A stretch of 64,000 bases of DNA from Oopsacas minuta (taxonomy: Eukaryota > Porifera > Hexactinellida > Lyssacinosida > Leucopsacidae): positions 124,001 to 188,000 of the forward strand of contig JAKMXF010000288.1 in NCBI GenBank assembly GCA_024704765.1, in the 5' to 3' direction. The translations under genes and the position numbers were made by a program. The notes beneath the pieces are model-generated. The model was given only the letters and a program-made list of their open reading frames with translations. It had not been told where the DNA came from and ran no database searches. This document shows positions 11,601 to 22,420 of the stretch, piece by piece (position 1 is the first letter of the stretch; every line of letters begins with the position of its first letter).

Positions 11601-14600
11601 ATAGTCTGTGCATTTGAAATCTACCTTGGGTGTTATCTGTGGAGATCTGGGAGTATGCATGTTATGGTCTGAATCTGTAGAAGAGTGAGGTGATTGTTTT
11701 GGGAGAGATGGTAGCGTTGTTAGTTGTGAATCTGAGAATAGTATGTTAGAAATACAGTAGAATTCAATTAATAGGGTCACTTTAGGATCAGGCCAATATG
11801 ACCCATGTAATTTAACACTAGTGAAACCCCACAAACCGGGAAACGGGGTAGCAATTTTCGGCGTACCTGGCAACACCCCTTGTGGAGGTTCCACTGTATT
11901 AGCATGGTTCTGTTTTAGCCATGTGCATAGGATACCTATTGCCAGAATCTACGAGAATATTTTCAAAATAACTGAATGAACAGAAGGGAAGAATATACGG
12001 CGGACTCCATGTAATTTGGAAACTTTGTTAATTGTAAATATGAAGTAAAACATCATATAACTTGCAAAAAAATATTTGTCAATTTTACCCCGTATAACTA
12101 TATACACCTTACCAGATATTTCTGTAAGAACAGCCGTGCTAGTGTCTGTAGTAATTATATCTTCAGAACTAGAGTCTGAGCTATCAGGAGCTGGCGTAGT
12201 AGTCTCTTGTGTACTGATATCACCACCACACAAGTAATTATCTCTTTTAAATATTCTTTTCGTTCTAACAGGTCGGCAATGAGGTGGACGTGAGTGTCTT
12301 GGTGTTGTGTTCAAGATTGGTTTACAAAATGATCTACAATAGGAACTCAATAACTAGGACACAGACAGTTGGGTTTAATTATTCGCAGAGCTGTATCAAC
12401 CCATTTTCCTGAATGAGTTGACAACGCAATCGGGCCTGGAGGTATGAAAAGTAGGTTATCTGTTCGAAGAATTGGGAATCATCTAGTGAAATGATATAAC
12501 TATGTCTTTTGCTTCCGTCTTAACTGCAATGCATCAGTTATAATTTTTAAACTCACTATTTCGAGTTTAACTCTTGGTTATAAAAATGAGTTGATTAAGT
12601 TGATGAAAGAATAGTGAAAGACTTGGCAGACAAAAATGCCTTTTCGCCAACTCAAAATGAGTTGATACAGCCTTGTGACACGGACTTGAATAAAAGAACA
12701 AAGTATTATTTGAATCCGAACCTACTGTACTTAAATCACAATCAAATTCCTTTATATCGAACACGGAAATACCGAAATACCCGATTATTTGGAATAATAA
12801 ATAGTACAAATATGGTCTCAAACCGTCAGAGTAACAATAATTATATCGGTTATGACAAAATTAGCTTATATCGAAAATTATCGTGGTCCTTGAGCTTCGA
12901 TCTACCGGGAGTTTACAGTACTAAATACAGTAATTCTTCGAATAAGCACCGGGGAGTAGCAATGGTTTCTAGACTTGAATAACAAGGAAATACAGCCTGT
13001 ATTTTGTTGGCTAGAACCCCTTATTGATTGTATAATTACTTCATATATACTATTTGCAGGTGATTCAGTGCATACTCCATATTTACATTATTGTAATCAT
13101 ACTCTGCAAGATCTTAATACTGAAAGTGTAATACGTTACAGAAGGGAAGTATATAAGAATATTTGTATTAGTTTATATTGTTGGAATTATCAGTAAGATA
13201 TTTAACAGTAGAACGTCTTATCCGAGTTCTACTGGATATGATTACGTATATCAAGTGGACTAACCTGTGAATGAGATTAGTTTCTAAGGAAATACTAGCA
13301 TTTGGGATACCTACAAAAAGGAGATAAATACTAATATGTATGTAAGTACCTCTCGTTAAATTGGGAAGTAATACTAATTAGATGAAGTTCCAAACGGACC
13401 TTAGAGTTCTCATAGTTCAAACACTGTAATACAAACATGAAATTAACAAGAACATCCGAATAAGGAGTTTTGAATTGTCCCCAATGGAAACTACCATACT
13501 TACCTAGTTTCCTGTCTTTCTTTTTCTTCTTATTAGAAAACACCATCTCCTCTTGACAATCTTCAAACCCTATATCTCTCTCTGTTCCCCACTCATCTCC
13601 CATAGCCATACTATCCTCCTCTGATACTCCTCTCCCCTTAGGATATATCAGAGTCTTAACTATTAATTTCTTCTTTATAGCAGGACATATCTTCTTACTA
13701 GTGTTACGTACAGACGGTGGTATACGAACTCCTATAAATAGAGTAGTATATCCTAGGATAGCGGTCAGATTACTCACGTACTCTATGAGTGAATTGAGAG
13801 TTTATTTGCAATTTATGAGACCTTGTATTATAAATATGAATGATTTCAAAGACACACAACACCACTTGGCCCCTAGGTAGTATATTATTAAGAATATAAC
13901 CTAATACCTTTGTTATTACGATTATTCCTAGATAAAGGCTGTTCTATGTTGTTTAAGCGATGAGGTCTGTTTCTACGAGAAATATTATTATTATTATTAT
14001 TCTTTTGTATGGAATGGTCTAAGCTACCATCTTCTAGCTCACTCCAGCTCTCTGGTATCTGGAAGAATAGATTATAGTGTATAATACAGTGGATGCTGGT
14101 TATAAGAACATAATCGGGAATTACATGTAATATTCTTTTAACGCTTATATCGCTTATAGGAACACACTTGGGGATAGCAAATAATATTCTCATAACTGAT
14201 ATTATCGTATTGCCAGCTACGTTATACATGAATAAATGTGAACCTCTTTCCAGAGCATTTTATTATATCTAGTATAATGCAACCTCTATAATCGGGAATT
14301 CTACTTATAAATTCTTGAATATTCAATTCTTGTGCAGTGGCGTAGCAAGCACTTTTGGTACCCGGGGCGGAATCTGAAGTTGCTTTTATAGGATTAATCA
14401 TATTTTCACACCTTTTGGCCAATATTTCAAAATGACTCTGACACTTTCCAATGTCTAACAACAATATTTACAAACAATTTTCATTCTCTTAACTAATATT
14501 AAAATGGATTAAAATTACCTACCAGCTGATTTCTAACCGGCTCTGACCCTGTATGTGGAATAACTATCAAATCTGTATGCAATATTCCTACTAGATCATC

Positions 14601-14693
14601 TCCAGCATTACTACCAAGATATATATCATCTTCTAATGGTGAACAGCTACTGGAGTATTGAGCTATAAGAGAGGGCTTACATCTCAATTCCAT
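5612..14693 (-). CDS. Ephexin-family Rho guanine nucleotide exchange factor (about 20 exons)
   Basis: Activates Rho GTPases by GDP/GTP exchange (ephexin family: NGEF, ARHGEF5/15/16/19/26). Exons run down from 14693: 14693-14523, 14058-13908, 13731-13504, about 12335-12113, 11731-10802, 10224-10118, 9766-9712, 9643-9459, 9303-9247, 9056-8878, 8711-8636, 8565-8492, 8296-8167, 8041-7967, 7885-7790, 7652-7489, 6952-6716, 6508-6426, 6357-6253 and 5772-5612. The first five encode a low-complexity, proline- and serine-rich N-terminus. DH domain: 9303-7790 (EIKRQEAMYEVYTTEVSY; LPVQRITRLPLLL; NILEYTPEKHEDY). PH domain: 7652-6426. SH3 domain: the last two exons (ISNYTAQLPDELSLD; GWFEGQRMRDDKQGWFPSN). 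Order and motifs fit ephexins at about 1,160 aa. All junctions from 11731 downward keep phase. The 13504 to 12335 junction does not, so an exon or boundary there is missing. Which paralogue it matches is not resolved. Confidence 0.85.
7195..7362. repeat. hAT-like MITE (family D) copy
   Basis: Begins like GTTCCGAACCATTTTCACC and ends GGTTGAGATCCGTTC, a degenerate inverted repeat of the TTCTCAACC type typical of small hAT elements. Related copies lie at 8356-8465, 43475-43582 and 60077-60207. It sits in a RhoGEF intron. Confidence 0.6.
8356..8465. repeat. hAT-like MITE (family D) fragment
   Basis: Carries the internal GTGGACCACCAAATTCC and TTCCTAACCATTTTACCCGC segments of the element at 60077-60207. 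It is degenerate and lies in the intron between RhoGEF exons 8565-8492 and 8296-8167. Confidence 0.5.
9951..10096. repeat. Family A MITE copy (RhoGEF intron)
   Basis: Starts TTCAACTCCAGTTGTATCGAAGC and ends GACGGGAGTTAA, with the internal ACCGCGATAATTA and GACTTCGATAT motifs shared by the family. Confidence 0.7.
11753..11900. repeat. Adjacent family E and family B MITEs
   Basis: From 11753 the sequence reads CAGTAGAATTCAATTAATAG, like the family E element at 62698. From about 11808 it becomes family B: AGTGAAACCCCACAAA, then the internal GGGGTAGCAATTTTCGGCGT, ending GTGGAGGTTCCACTG-TA. Both lie directly upstream of the large proline-rich RhoGEF exon. Confidence 0.65.
12735..12920. repeat. 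Family A MITE copy, opposite orientation (RhoGEF intron)
   Basis: Reads ATATCGAACACGGAAATACC, then TGGTCTCAAACCGTCAGAGTAAC, ending GAGCTTCGATCTACCGGGAG. This is the reverse-orientation form of family A. The intron around it (about 12336-13503) is over 1 kb and shows nothing else convincing. Confidence 0.65.
14086..14226. repeat. Family I MITE copy (RhoGEF intron 1)
   Basis: Starts TA-CAGTGGATGCTGGTTATAAG, and its far end has the inverted GCCAGC. Similar ends occur at 32223-32373 and 55590-55664. Confidence 0.6.
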
Positions 14694-15826
14694 CTTATAA
14701 ATGGAATACACTAGCCCTTCTATTAAGGAATAGCATAGAATGAGCGTGTATCTTATCCTTAATATTATACAGAATAAATATATGTAAAGTCAACTCTGGT
14801 TATAACCAAGTTGGATATTACGAAATTCCCGCAATAACGAAGTGATTCTTTCCCCCCTATAGCTTGAAAGTAATTGATATTAGTCCGCTTACAAAGAAAT
14901 GAAACCGGAGTCCTGAGCACTTCGTTGTAACGAGAGCTTACTGGAATTCTAATCGTATATCACAAAGAGTTGCTAGTTGGTAAGTGAATATCGAGTTTTT
15001 GGGGGAATTGGGTTTTCGATTCGATTTATTAAGCTCATATTAAACGCATATGGCGTAATGAGTACATCCTTAAATATTTTCCATTAGGATCCGTTCAAAA
15101 GTTGTAACGTTACCTAAGGAAGCCAAAATGTAAATATCCTACTAACAAATAATGCCTTTGATAATCTGATTTGCATTTATAAGATATATAGGGTCCAGTC
15201 TATAAGTGGCTGTTCAAATGTGACGTAACGTAAAGTTCGCGAAAATTAGACCCCTTCCCTGTTTCACGTTTTTTGCAATAATACAAAATAACACACCACG
15301 AAAACCCCCGCATTTGGCCTGTTTTGGCAAGATACATTAAATATTCCTTCGAATAAGTAATCGCAACGAATACATAACCAGATCCAATTCACCTAAATAA
15401 CAGCAGTAACCCATATACATACATGCAAATACACACCCAAGAATCAAATATAACAAATATACAAATTAATTGCCATGAGAGAGTTTAATTTCTATTGAAA
15501 TATGTAATAAGACACACGCAGAAGTGATCCAATTGTCACTAGTGTACATAAGTAGTGTTCTCGCGAATAAAGATTGAATGTACTTTTATTAGAGGATATT
15601 CAAATGATAATTCGAGTGAGTACTTGTGAAAATCAAAGTTCGTTGAAAGAGAGTGAGAGGAGAGTGAGCGAAAGAAGAAGAAACTTGAAAATATTTTTGA
15701 GAGAGCAATAATGAAATTATAATTATGATAAATTGCAGTCGGAATCATTTCAGGTTTTGAATCTCATAATTTCGGTAAATATGATTACGTGTTGATAATA
15801 TTATACTATTTTGTGTTGGCTTGTTT
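14694..15826. other. Intergenic, RhoGEF to CSDE1
   Basis: No gene seen. About 14789-14943 is a CAGT-type element starting GTCAACTCTGGTTATAACC and ending GTTGTAACGAGAGCTTACTG, related to but distinct from family A. The rest is AT-rich, contains the 3' side of CSDE1, and no other structure was recognised. Confidence 0.5.
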
Positions 15827-18424
15827 CTACCATTCGTTGCTGATGGTTAAAACGCCTGTTTCAGATTTTAAAAATGAAGAGTTGAGCTTTGTAATATTAC
15901 TGAAGTTTAACGGTGTTGACGAACCCATTGGTGATTCACTCGAGGTTATTTTAAGGTTCATTAACTCGGGGACAAACTCGTTTGCGTCAGCATTAAGTTT
16001 GCTACTGGCTGATGAGCTAAGCGGCAGAGTGGATCGGTTCAGATTAAAACCGTTACCTATGAGTATGGGGCTACTTGGCTGACGAAGAATCTCGAGGTCT
16101 AGACTACGATTGAGTTTCTGAATGTCAGAGCAGCTGGGTGTACGAACTGGCCGAGATACACTATGTAATTTGATAATCTCAATAGCAACGAGTTTTCTAG
16201 TTTTCTCGTTTAAAACTAGTTCGCATTCAACTTCATCACCAGCTAGTAGAGGCGCACCATGGATAACAGAACTCATTTGAAAGTAGAAATTACTTTCTTC
16301 ACCGATTATGTTAATAAACCCATACATACCTCTCATGTTCTCCTTAACAAGCTCGACGACACCGCGATACCGCTTAATCTGCTCCTGTGGTATAGTGACA
16401 TTAACCGCACGGACCTGGCGAGTGACCGGATGTATTCCGATCTGAAAAGTTACCTTTTGGTGGAGCTCTGGATTGAGCTTTGGTGTTCGTAGACTAGATG
16501 ATGAGAACGGGAGGTTGGTCGGTAGATAAGGGTTCGTAGCGAGATGCGATTCATCGGGAGTGATTTTGCCATGTGAGCTCTGTTCCGCTCCTTTCCATTG
16601 CGCGGTGACTATTCCCTCAAAAACATTATTATGAACTTCCTCGCGAATTATAGTGCCTGCTGGTATAAGATGAACTGAAATAGCACTGATCTTAGAATTC
16701 TTTACTCCCTGTGTATATTTCACTTCACTACCGATATCAATATCAGAGGTTTTCGCGTCTTTTAGAGCTGAAAACTGGAAGAAAGTTTCCATAGTGTGGT
16801 CTTCACGTTCAAGAAATCCATAGCCATCCTTGAGACACGACACAAACCCGCGAAATTCTACATCTTCACATCTTTTCGACACGACAATATCCACCGCATG
16901 ACACGCACTACCTCCTTTAGTCTGTGTAACGTGGAATATTACAATATCCCCTATCAGCGGGGTATTCTCGTTCTCAAAGTATAAGATGCGTTCTAATTCC
17001 CCTTCTGGTGTCCAATATTGAATATTCCCAAAACCGTCTGTGGACGATGCTTTCTGAGCTAGCGTATTACTTGGAGATGTGACGTCACGAGTCTGTGGAC
17101 GGAATTCCTTGACAATCTCCCCCTCATATGTTATATCAGATGTCTCTAAAGCGATTGTACCTTCTGGTAACTTCTTAATACGGATTGCTAATAGCCTCGC
17201 GGTTACTGGCTCCTCTGCTGTTGAGAATTCTACCTCAGAATTAACCTGTACTGTCTGGTCGGAATCTACAATCTCTGAAAAGTGGAAAAATATTCTTGCC
17301 TTTCTCTCCGCACAACGGATAAACGCATAGCCATCTTTCACGGTAACTACTATGCCTGATTCGCGGCTTTTCGTATCTTTATCAATCATTTCCTCTAGGG
17401 TAACACGAGTAGCCCATTTATTCAGATTACGTTTGTCACTCATAACATGAAAACTCACTAGATCGCCTTCCTTTAGTGTATATTTATTCACCATATCATT
17501 TTGAGAGAAGTCCAGACGCATACCAGCTAAGTTATCACTAATAATCTCGCCGTTGCGTGTAGTGACGTGTTTCTGTTTACCATTGGGTACAGGTAACATC
17601 GTAACGGTTCCTTTGTATAGCTCTTTTGATATTTCCTTGATTACTACAGTTTCCGCGGGTAGGAGCTTAACCTGGGTAGCCTGGAGCTTGCCCCCGCTCA
17701 TGATAGGTACGAATTCAACCGCGGCTAGTAGCGTAACAGCATTAATGTTGCTTTGGAATTCACTAAAATGGAAGTATACCTCTTCTACTACATCTTCCCT
17801 GTCTATAAAACCGTACGTACTACGTAGGGAGCTTATGACCCCCCGGAGGAATGGTGGTAACACCGGCTCAACTACGATTAATCGGCGGGCCATTGTGGTG
17901 TGTGTACGCTTATCAACTGCGATATAGAAGGACACTTTATCTCCCTTTTTGAGTCCCTGATTGTTGACAACATCTGAAGCATCATATGGGATGAAAAAAC
18001 ATTCTCCGCTTTGGTTTACAACAATTTGTCCATTCTTTGGACTGTGTGGAGAGTTTGGTATGCGTTTTTGTAGGGTTTTAGTTGGGCTAACGGATGGAGC
18101 AGATTCTTGGATAACATGACCGAATAGTTTATCAGGAGTGACTATTTCAAATGAAACTGAACCTTTCGGAAGCATCATAAGACGTCTAGCGATCAATTTA
18201 CCGTTTTTCTTATCTGTGCCGACTTCAAATTCAACTTCCATACCAACTTTGAGTGCCTCCGGTCCCATAAACTGAGACTTATGAAAGAATACAGTAGCAT
18301 CTCGCTCACAACATGCGATAAAACCGTAATTCTCCATCAACCGTTCGATTATTCCGGTTTCACGCATGACCTTTAGCGTTGTCTGGGGCATTTGATGGAT
18401 CTTCTGTAGCGGAGACGCGAGCAT
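15827..18424 (-). CDS. CSDE1: Cold shock domain-containing protein E1 (UNR)
   Basis: RNA-binding protein of the UNR family. Known members bind purine-rich single-stranded RNA and control mRNA stability and IRES- and poly(A)-dependent translation in the cytoplasm. One uninterrupted ORF of about 865 aa from the ATG at 18424. The frame stays open to 18460, where a non-ATG codon and a possible acceptor leave room for a 5' exon. Five clear cold-shock domains alternate with degenerate ones: ENYGFIACCERDATVFFH, LRSTYGFIDREDVVEEVYFH, VKDGYAFIRCAERKARIFFH, LKDGYGFLEREDHTMETFFQ and NMRGMYGFINIIGEESNFYF. This order and spacing match vertebrate CSDE1 (about 800 aa). The C-terminus carries a PAM2-like motif (own entry). 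The uninterrupted frame is notable because the vertebrate gene has many introns. Confidence 0.95.
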   Translation of the reverse strand: MLASPLQKIHQMPQTTLKVMRETGIIERLMENYGFIACCERDATVFFHKSQFMGPEALKVGMEVEFEVGTDKKNGKLIARRLMMLPKGSVSFEIVTPDKLFGHVIQESAPSVSPTKTLQKRIPNSPHSPKNGQIVVNQSGECFFIPYDASDVVNNQGLKKGDKVSFYIAVDKRTHTTMARRLIVVEPVLPPFLRGVISSLRSTYGFIDREDVVEEVYFHFSEFQSNINAVTLLAAVEFVPIMSGGKLQATQVKLLPAETVVIKEISKELYKGTVTMLPVPNGKQKHVTTRNGEIISDNLAGMRLDFSQNDMVNKYTLKEGDLVSFHVMSDKRNLNKWATRVTLEEMIDKDTKSRESGIVVTVKDGYAFIRCAERKARIFFHFSEIVDSDQTVQVNSEVEFSTAEEPVTARLLAIRIKKLPEGTIALETSDITYEGEIVKEFRPQTRDVTSPSNTLAQKASSTDGFGNIQYWTPEGELERILYFENENTPLIGDIVIFHVTQTKGGSACHAVDIVVSKRCEDVEFRGFVSCLKDGYGFLEREDHTMETFFQFSALKDAKTSDIDIGSEVKYTQGVKNSKISAISVHLIPAGTIIREEVHNNVFEGIVTAQWKGAEQSSHGKITPDESHLATNPYLPTNLPFSSSSLRTPKLNPELHQKVTFQIGIHPVTRQVRAVNVTIPQEQIKRYRGVVELVKENMRGMYGFINIIGEESNFYFQMSSVIHGAPLLAGDEVECELVLNEKTRKLVAIEIIKLHSVSRPVRTPSCSDIQKLNRSLDLEILRQPSSPILIGNGFNLNRSTLPLSSSASSKLNADANEFVPELMNLKITSSESPMGSSTPLNFSNITKLNSSFLKSETGVLTISNEW
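15962..16003 (-). other. PAM2-like PABP-binding motif in CSDE1
   Basis: Encodes SKLNADANEFVPEL, about 45 residues from the CSDE1 C-terminus in a serine-rich tail. It matches the PAM2 consensus (LN..A..F.P) used by ataxin-2, PAIP1/2 and TOB to bind the MLLE domain of poly(A)-binding protein. UNR is known to act with PABP. A direct PAM2 contact here is an inference from the motif. Confidence 0.8.
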
Positions 18425-18729
18425 TTTATCCGGTAAGTGACGATAAAACTTTACAACCACAAACTAGAATATGTAAATTAAGATAATAAGAAACAGGGAC
18501 TATTTAATTCTGCTTTTATAAGAGTTTAAAGTCTACCCGCCAGAACTTATGGAAAATATGTTAAAATCTAAAAATATGCTTTGAAATGGTAAGAAATTCA
18601 AATCAAATTTTTGATATTAAATCGGTGAAATATTTTCTGATATCAGAAAACGGAAGATTTAGATTAGCTATGATACAAATTATAGGAAATTCTTCTGAGA
18701 ATAGAAATTGTAGGACAAAATTGTATACA

Positions 18730-18828
18730 CAGTGAAACCTCCACAAATGGGAGGACGGGTGGCATTTTCGGCGTAGCTAGGAACCCTGAAAATGCTACCC
18801 CGTCCTCCCATTTGTGGAGGTTTCACTG
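18730..18828. repeat. Intact family B MITE, near-perfect palindrome
   Basis: A 99-bp element starting CAGTGAAACCTCCACAAATG and ending with its reverse complement. The inverted arms are about 40 bp and differ only around GGGTGGC versus GGGTAGC. TACA flanks it on both sides. As RNA it would fold into a long hairpin with a loop of about 20 bases. It is the best-preserved copy in the window. Confidence 0.9.
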
Positions 18829-19200
18829 TACAAGAACGAAGTATAGTCTGCTTCGTATTTTTCATTTCAATATAGAAGTTCAGTTATCTACCTCATAAAT
18901 CAATCTGTGTTACGAAGTGTAATACCATTTAATGTCTCGAATAAGAACATTGAAAATACTTTTAGATATTCCATACTATTGTTCTCCTCAAAATGAATAT
19001 ATCTTTTCTGTATATTGATTGTATTGCAAATATCAGAAGAATAGCATTTTGATAATCAAATCCTTTTGCATTGAGTGTGATAAGATATCAGGGGGTATAT
19101 TCCAATAATACCGTATATATATTAGTGAGGCTGTAAGCTAAAATAATATCCAAAAATAAGTCTGAATGCTTCTGGAAATGGATAATACAGAATCATATTA

Positions 19201-19531
19201 GAGTCAACTCCCAAGATATTGAAGCTGAAGGGACCGCGATAATTACCTCGATATAAGTGAGTCCATATGACCGGTGAAATATATGCTACTTTCACGGTTT
19301 TGGGACTTTGGGACCATATTTCATTTGTATAATTTCAGACTTCAACGTATAGGGTACTGGTCAAAAAAATCACGGATTATGAGAAGGCCCTCAAAATTTT
19401 AACTGGTTCCAAGGTAGCGGACTAAGGCATCAACCTATGTAGAGATATCGAAGTGTTCTAGACGGCTAAAGGTGAAATCTCTCATAATTCGTAGCTAACT
19501 CGATTTATTCATTACAACCGGAGTTGACTGG
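19201..19531. repeat. Family A MITE copy with an internal insertion
   Basis: Left end AGTCAACTCCCAAGATATTG and the internal ACCGCGATAATTACCTCGA are clear; the right end ACAACCGGAGTTGACTG is at 19515-19531. The copy is about twice the standard length. The extra bases lie around 19350-19490 and have no family similarity that I can see. Confidence 0.65.
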
Positions 19532-19932
19532 ATTGGCAGTATTGAAAAGTTACTGTATTATCTAAGCCAAGCATCCTTTCTAGCCTCAAAATATGTTTTG
19601 TTGATTTCCAATTCAAGATACAGAATAAAGGTTAATTTTTGTGGGTTACGTTAGTGAAAGTATTGACGTAAGTTTAGTAGAATAAATAACCTTAATTTTC
19701 AATTTTCCTGGTAACTGACAAGCTAGTTCATATGACGAATAATTTAGTAGAAAGCTAGACAGGAGGGGAGAATTCTTATATATACACAAATGTGTACCTG
19801 GATAATGTAAATACATTTTATTTACTTCCCAAAGCTATACAAATTCTCTATCGAGAAGAATTCCTTTTTAGAATTGATAACAAACAAGTGTATCAATAAT
19901 TTTTATTCCATAAATATTGACAAAATAGAGCT

Positions 19933-22420
19933 ATGACAGAAGGGACATTTGTATCGATGGATTTCAATCTTCCTATTAGAGATAAGCCAGTGAGTCATGC
20001 ATTCTCAGAAGTTCCAATTTGTGAACAGTGCGGTCAAGAAGAACCGCCCTTCTTCAACATGGATTGTGCCTACTGTAAACACATTCTAAATTCCCCATCA
20101 ACAACTGTATCACAGATTTTCGCGATAATGAGACAATGGGCGCCTAGTACGCAGCGTAAAATCGGTCTGTTGGTGGAGGAAGCGATCAGGAGGGGGGCAA
20201 ACGTGAATGACAGAGACTCACTGACCGATATGACTATGTTACACTACTGTGCAAAAGCAGGAGCTGCTAAAATAGGGAATTTGGAGGGAGTAATCGCGGC
20301 TATTCGCACTCTGCTGCATAGTGGTGTTAATGTAGAGGCTAGATGTAACTGGGTTGATATGACAGCTATTCATTTCGCTGCGCTTTTCAACGCACCAGAT
20401 GTGATACTCATTCTTGTGAGAGAGGGAAATGCTAATCCACAGGTTAGTTTGGATATATGCAATCGAATTTTACAACTTTCATTTGTATAATACAATAGTG
20501 TCGTTAGGGAATTATCCAGACAATCCCAGCTGATATTCAAGGTGTACACAAATTCTACAAAGATTTCCGATTTATAATACAAAATGTATAGTCAAGGAGC
20601 GACAGCCATGGAAGATAATAGCTTTTGATCTGTACGTAATTGCTCCATCAACTTCACGTTATTATTATTACAAGGATTGAAGTATCCTGAATTTGCGGAA
20701 TTGTCTAACATTTCATCCATGGTCTTAGATATTAAATTCTTTTCAATATTTACCCAATTATTTCTCTATATTTATAGGTGTTGTCTCATGAGCATGATGA
20801 TGGTAATGCATTACATATCGCAGCTCGAGCCCTTGCCCTAGACGCTATCCGTGTTCTGTTACGTCTGGACTGTGACCCTCATCTAGAGAACTCGAAATCC
20901 CTCAAACCGGTAGAGTGTATGCCTGAGAAATACGGACACATACAATGTGAGCAATACAAGATTCTAGAAGTAGTGGATAAGATTCATCAAGAATTTGAAG
21001 CATTTGAGTCTCTGAATGTAACTCAAGCTCGTTCCAGAAGACAAGCTGAAGATCCACAAACACAAAAAGATACCACAAAGAAAGACCGGCATCTTATTCG
21101 ACGAGAATCCGGCTCATTTAGTAACCTAGAATCACTCGGGCTTAAAATTGGAGATCGAGTTTGTGTGAATAGGAAACGGAATGGAATTCTTCGGTTTTTC
21201 GGTAAAACTGATTTTCAATCCGGTCTGTGGGCTGGTGTCGAATTAGACGAGGATAGTGGTAGAAATGACGGTTCTGTCGGTAACTACCGGTATTTCTCAT
21301 GCCGACCTAATTTCGGTATATTCTGTGTTCCTTCAAAACTCGATCCTATAGCAAGTCCTGAATTACAACACACTTCAAGTAGTATGGATAACAGAGAACG
21401 GAGTGAATCTGGTCTCGCGGATCTCCCCTCGCTCCGTCCCAGCAGCAGTAGTGCAACTTCAGGTACTAATATCAGTAACTCTGTATCTTCTCCTTATCTA
21501 GAACTAGGCGCTAATGTCACTCTTGCAGGAGGGAAGAAGGGTGTGATTAGATTTATAGGAGATGTCAAGTTTCAAACTGGACAATGGGTGAGTGTTAAAA
21601 TTAACCTTATCTCTCCTTCAAGAATTAATGAATATCAATTAGCTAAAATCAACGATACTCTACCGTATATGTTCTAACGTTAGAAATACATTAGAATATC
21701 TTAGTAGGGTAGAACTGTGATATGCGTAATCTTCTTGCATATAACAGTTCTGATTCATTTAATACATTCCTTATTCGGATAATTGTACTCTTAGTAAGTC
21801 TTATCCGAGTTCTACTGCACTGTATTAAAGGACATATTTGCATACCAATAATTCTTCATCTACGTATTCTTTGCTTTTCGTTTAACTGGCGTTTACTGTA
21901 TGTTTAGGTTGGAGTTGAGTATAATGAAGCAATCGGTAAGAACGATGGTTCGGTAGATGGAATACGTTATTTCAGATGCAAACCAAACTATGGAGTATTT
22001 GTAACTCCCAGTAAGATATTCAGAGACGACATTCCACAAGGAAACAACCGGACAACCAGAGTAAATACGTATGACTCCGCTACGACAGCTCGTCGGAAAA
22101 AACTATCAACATTAAGGTCCTTAAATTTAAACACAAGTACTAGCGCCCCCAAAACACCAGATTTAGTCTTAGCAGAGGGAATGAGCGTATTCTACCCAGT
22201 TCAGAGAGAAACAGGTATTATCAAATATATGGGACCAACCGAATTGGGAGAGGGTCTATGGCTAGGGGTGGAGTTCAGTAAGCCAATTGGTAAACCGGAT
22301 AGTAAGGTTAATCTAAGAGATTATTTCAAATGCAGACCGAATTTCAGTTTGTTGTTACGACCTTCTAAATTGACTTATCGCGGGATCAATTGCATGAAAA
22401 TCCTACCTTCATTATCTTAG
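19933..22420 (+). CDS. CAP-Gly and ankyrin-repeat linker protein, CLIP3/CLIP4 type
   Basis: Microtubule-plus-end or membrane linker of the CLIPR-59/CLIP4 family. Exons 19933-20442, 20778-21587 and 21908-22420 join in phase 0, giving 610 aa from an ATG. The N-terminus has a CxxC...CxxC pair (ICEQCG, CAYCKH). It is followed by the region VSQIFAIMRQWAP and ankyrin repeats (NVNDRDSLTDMTMLHYCAK; WVDMTAIHFAALFNAPDV) as in human CLIP4. Three CAP-Gly domains follow: GRNDGSVGNYRYFSCRPNFG, GKNDGSVDGIRYFRCKPNYG and a third with GKPDSKVNLRDYFKCRPNF. The tail ends soon after SKLTYRGIN, matching SRVTYRGIN of CLIP4. The third domain has lost the GKNDG signature (see findings). CLIP3 and CLIP4 cannot be told apart here. 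Confidence 0.9.
21711..21826. repeat. Family C MITE copy (CLIP4-like intron 2)
   Basis: Runs from GGGTAGAACTGTG to AAGTCTTATCCGAGTTCTACTG, the latter being the inverted CAGTAGAACTCGGATAAGAC end found also at 48071 and 52531. Confidence 0.65.

Larger units (their letters stand above)
18425..19932. other. Divergent intergenic region, CSDE1 and CLIP4-like
   Basis: The space between two divergently transcribed genes must hold both promoters. I see no convincing core promoter element. It contains the family B palindrome (18730-18828) and an interrupted family A element (19201-19531), and is otherwise AT-rich. Confidence 0.6.

Noticed and set aside
11131-11604. Plus-strand 157-codon ORF
   Set aside because: It is the antisense shadow of the proline-rich RhoGEF exon on the minus strand.
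12614-12982. Plus-strand 122-codon ORF
   Set aside because: More than half of it is a family A MITE; its Tyr/Asn-rich composition reflects AT-rich repeat sequence.
14222-14464. Minus-strand 80-codon ORF with CYATAQELNIQ-like text
   Set aside because: It starts in a MITE, has no family similarity and lies within RhoGEF intron 1.
18680-18865. Minus-strand 61-codon ORF with a repeated PPQMGGRG/PPICGG pattern
   Set aside because: It translates the family B palindrome; the symmetry of the peptide comes from the inverted repeat.
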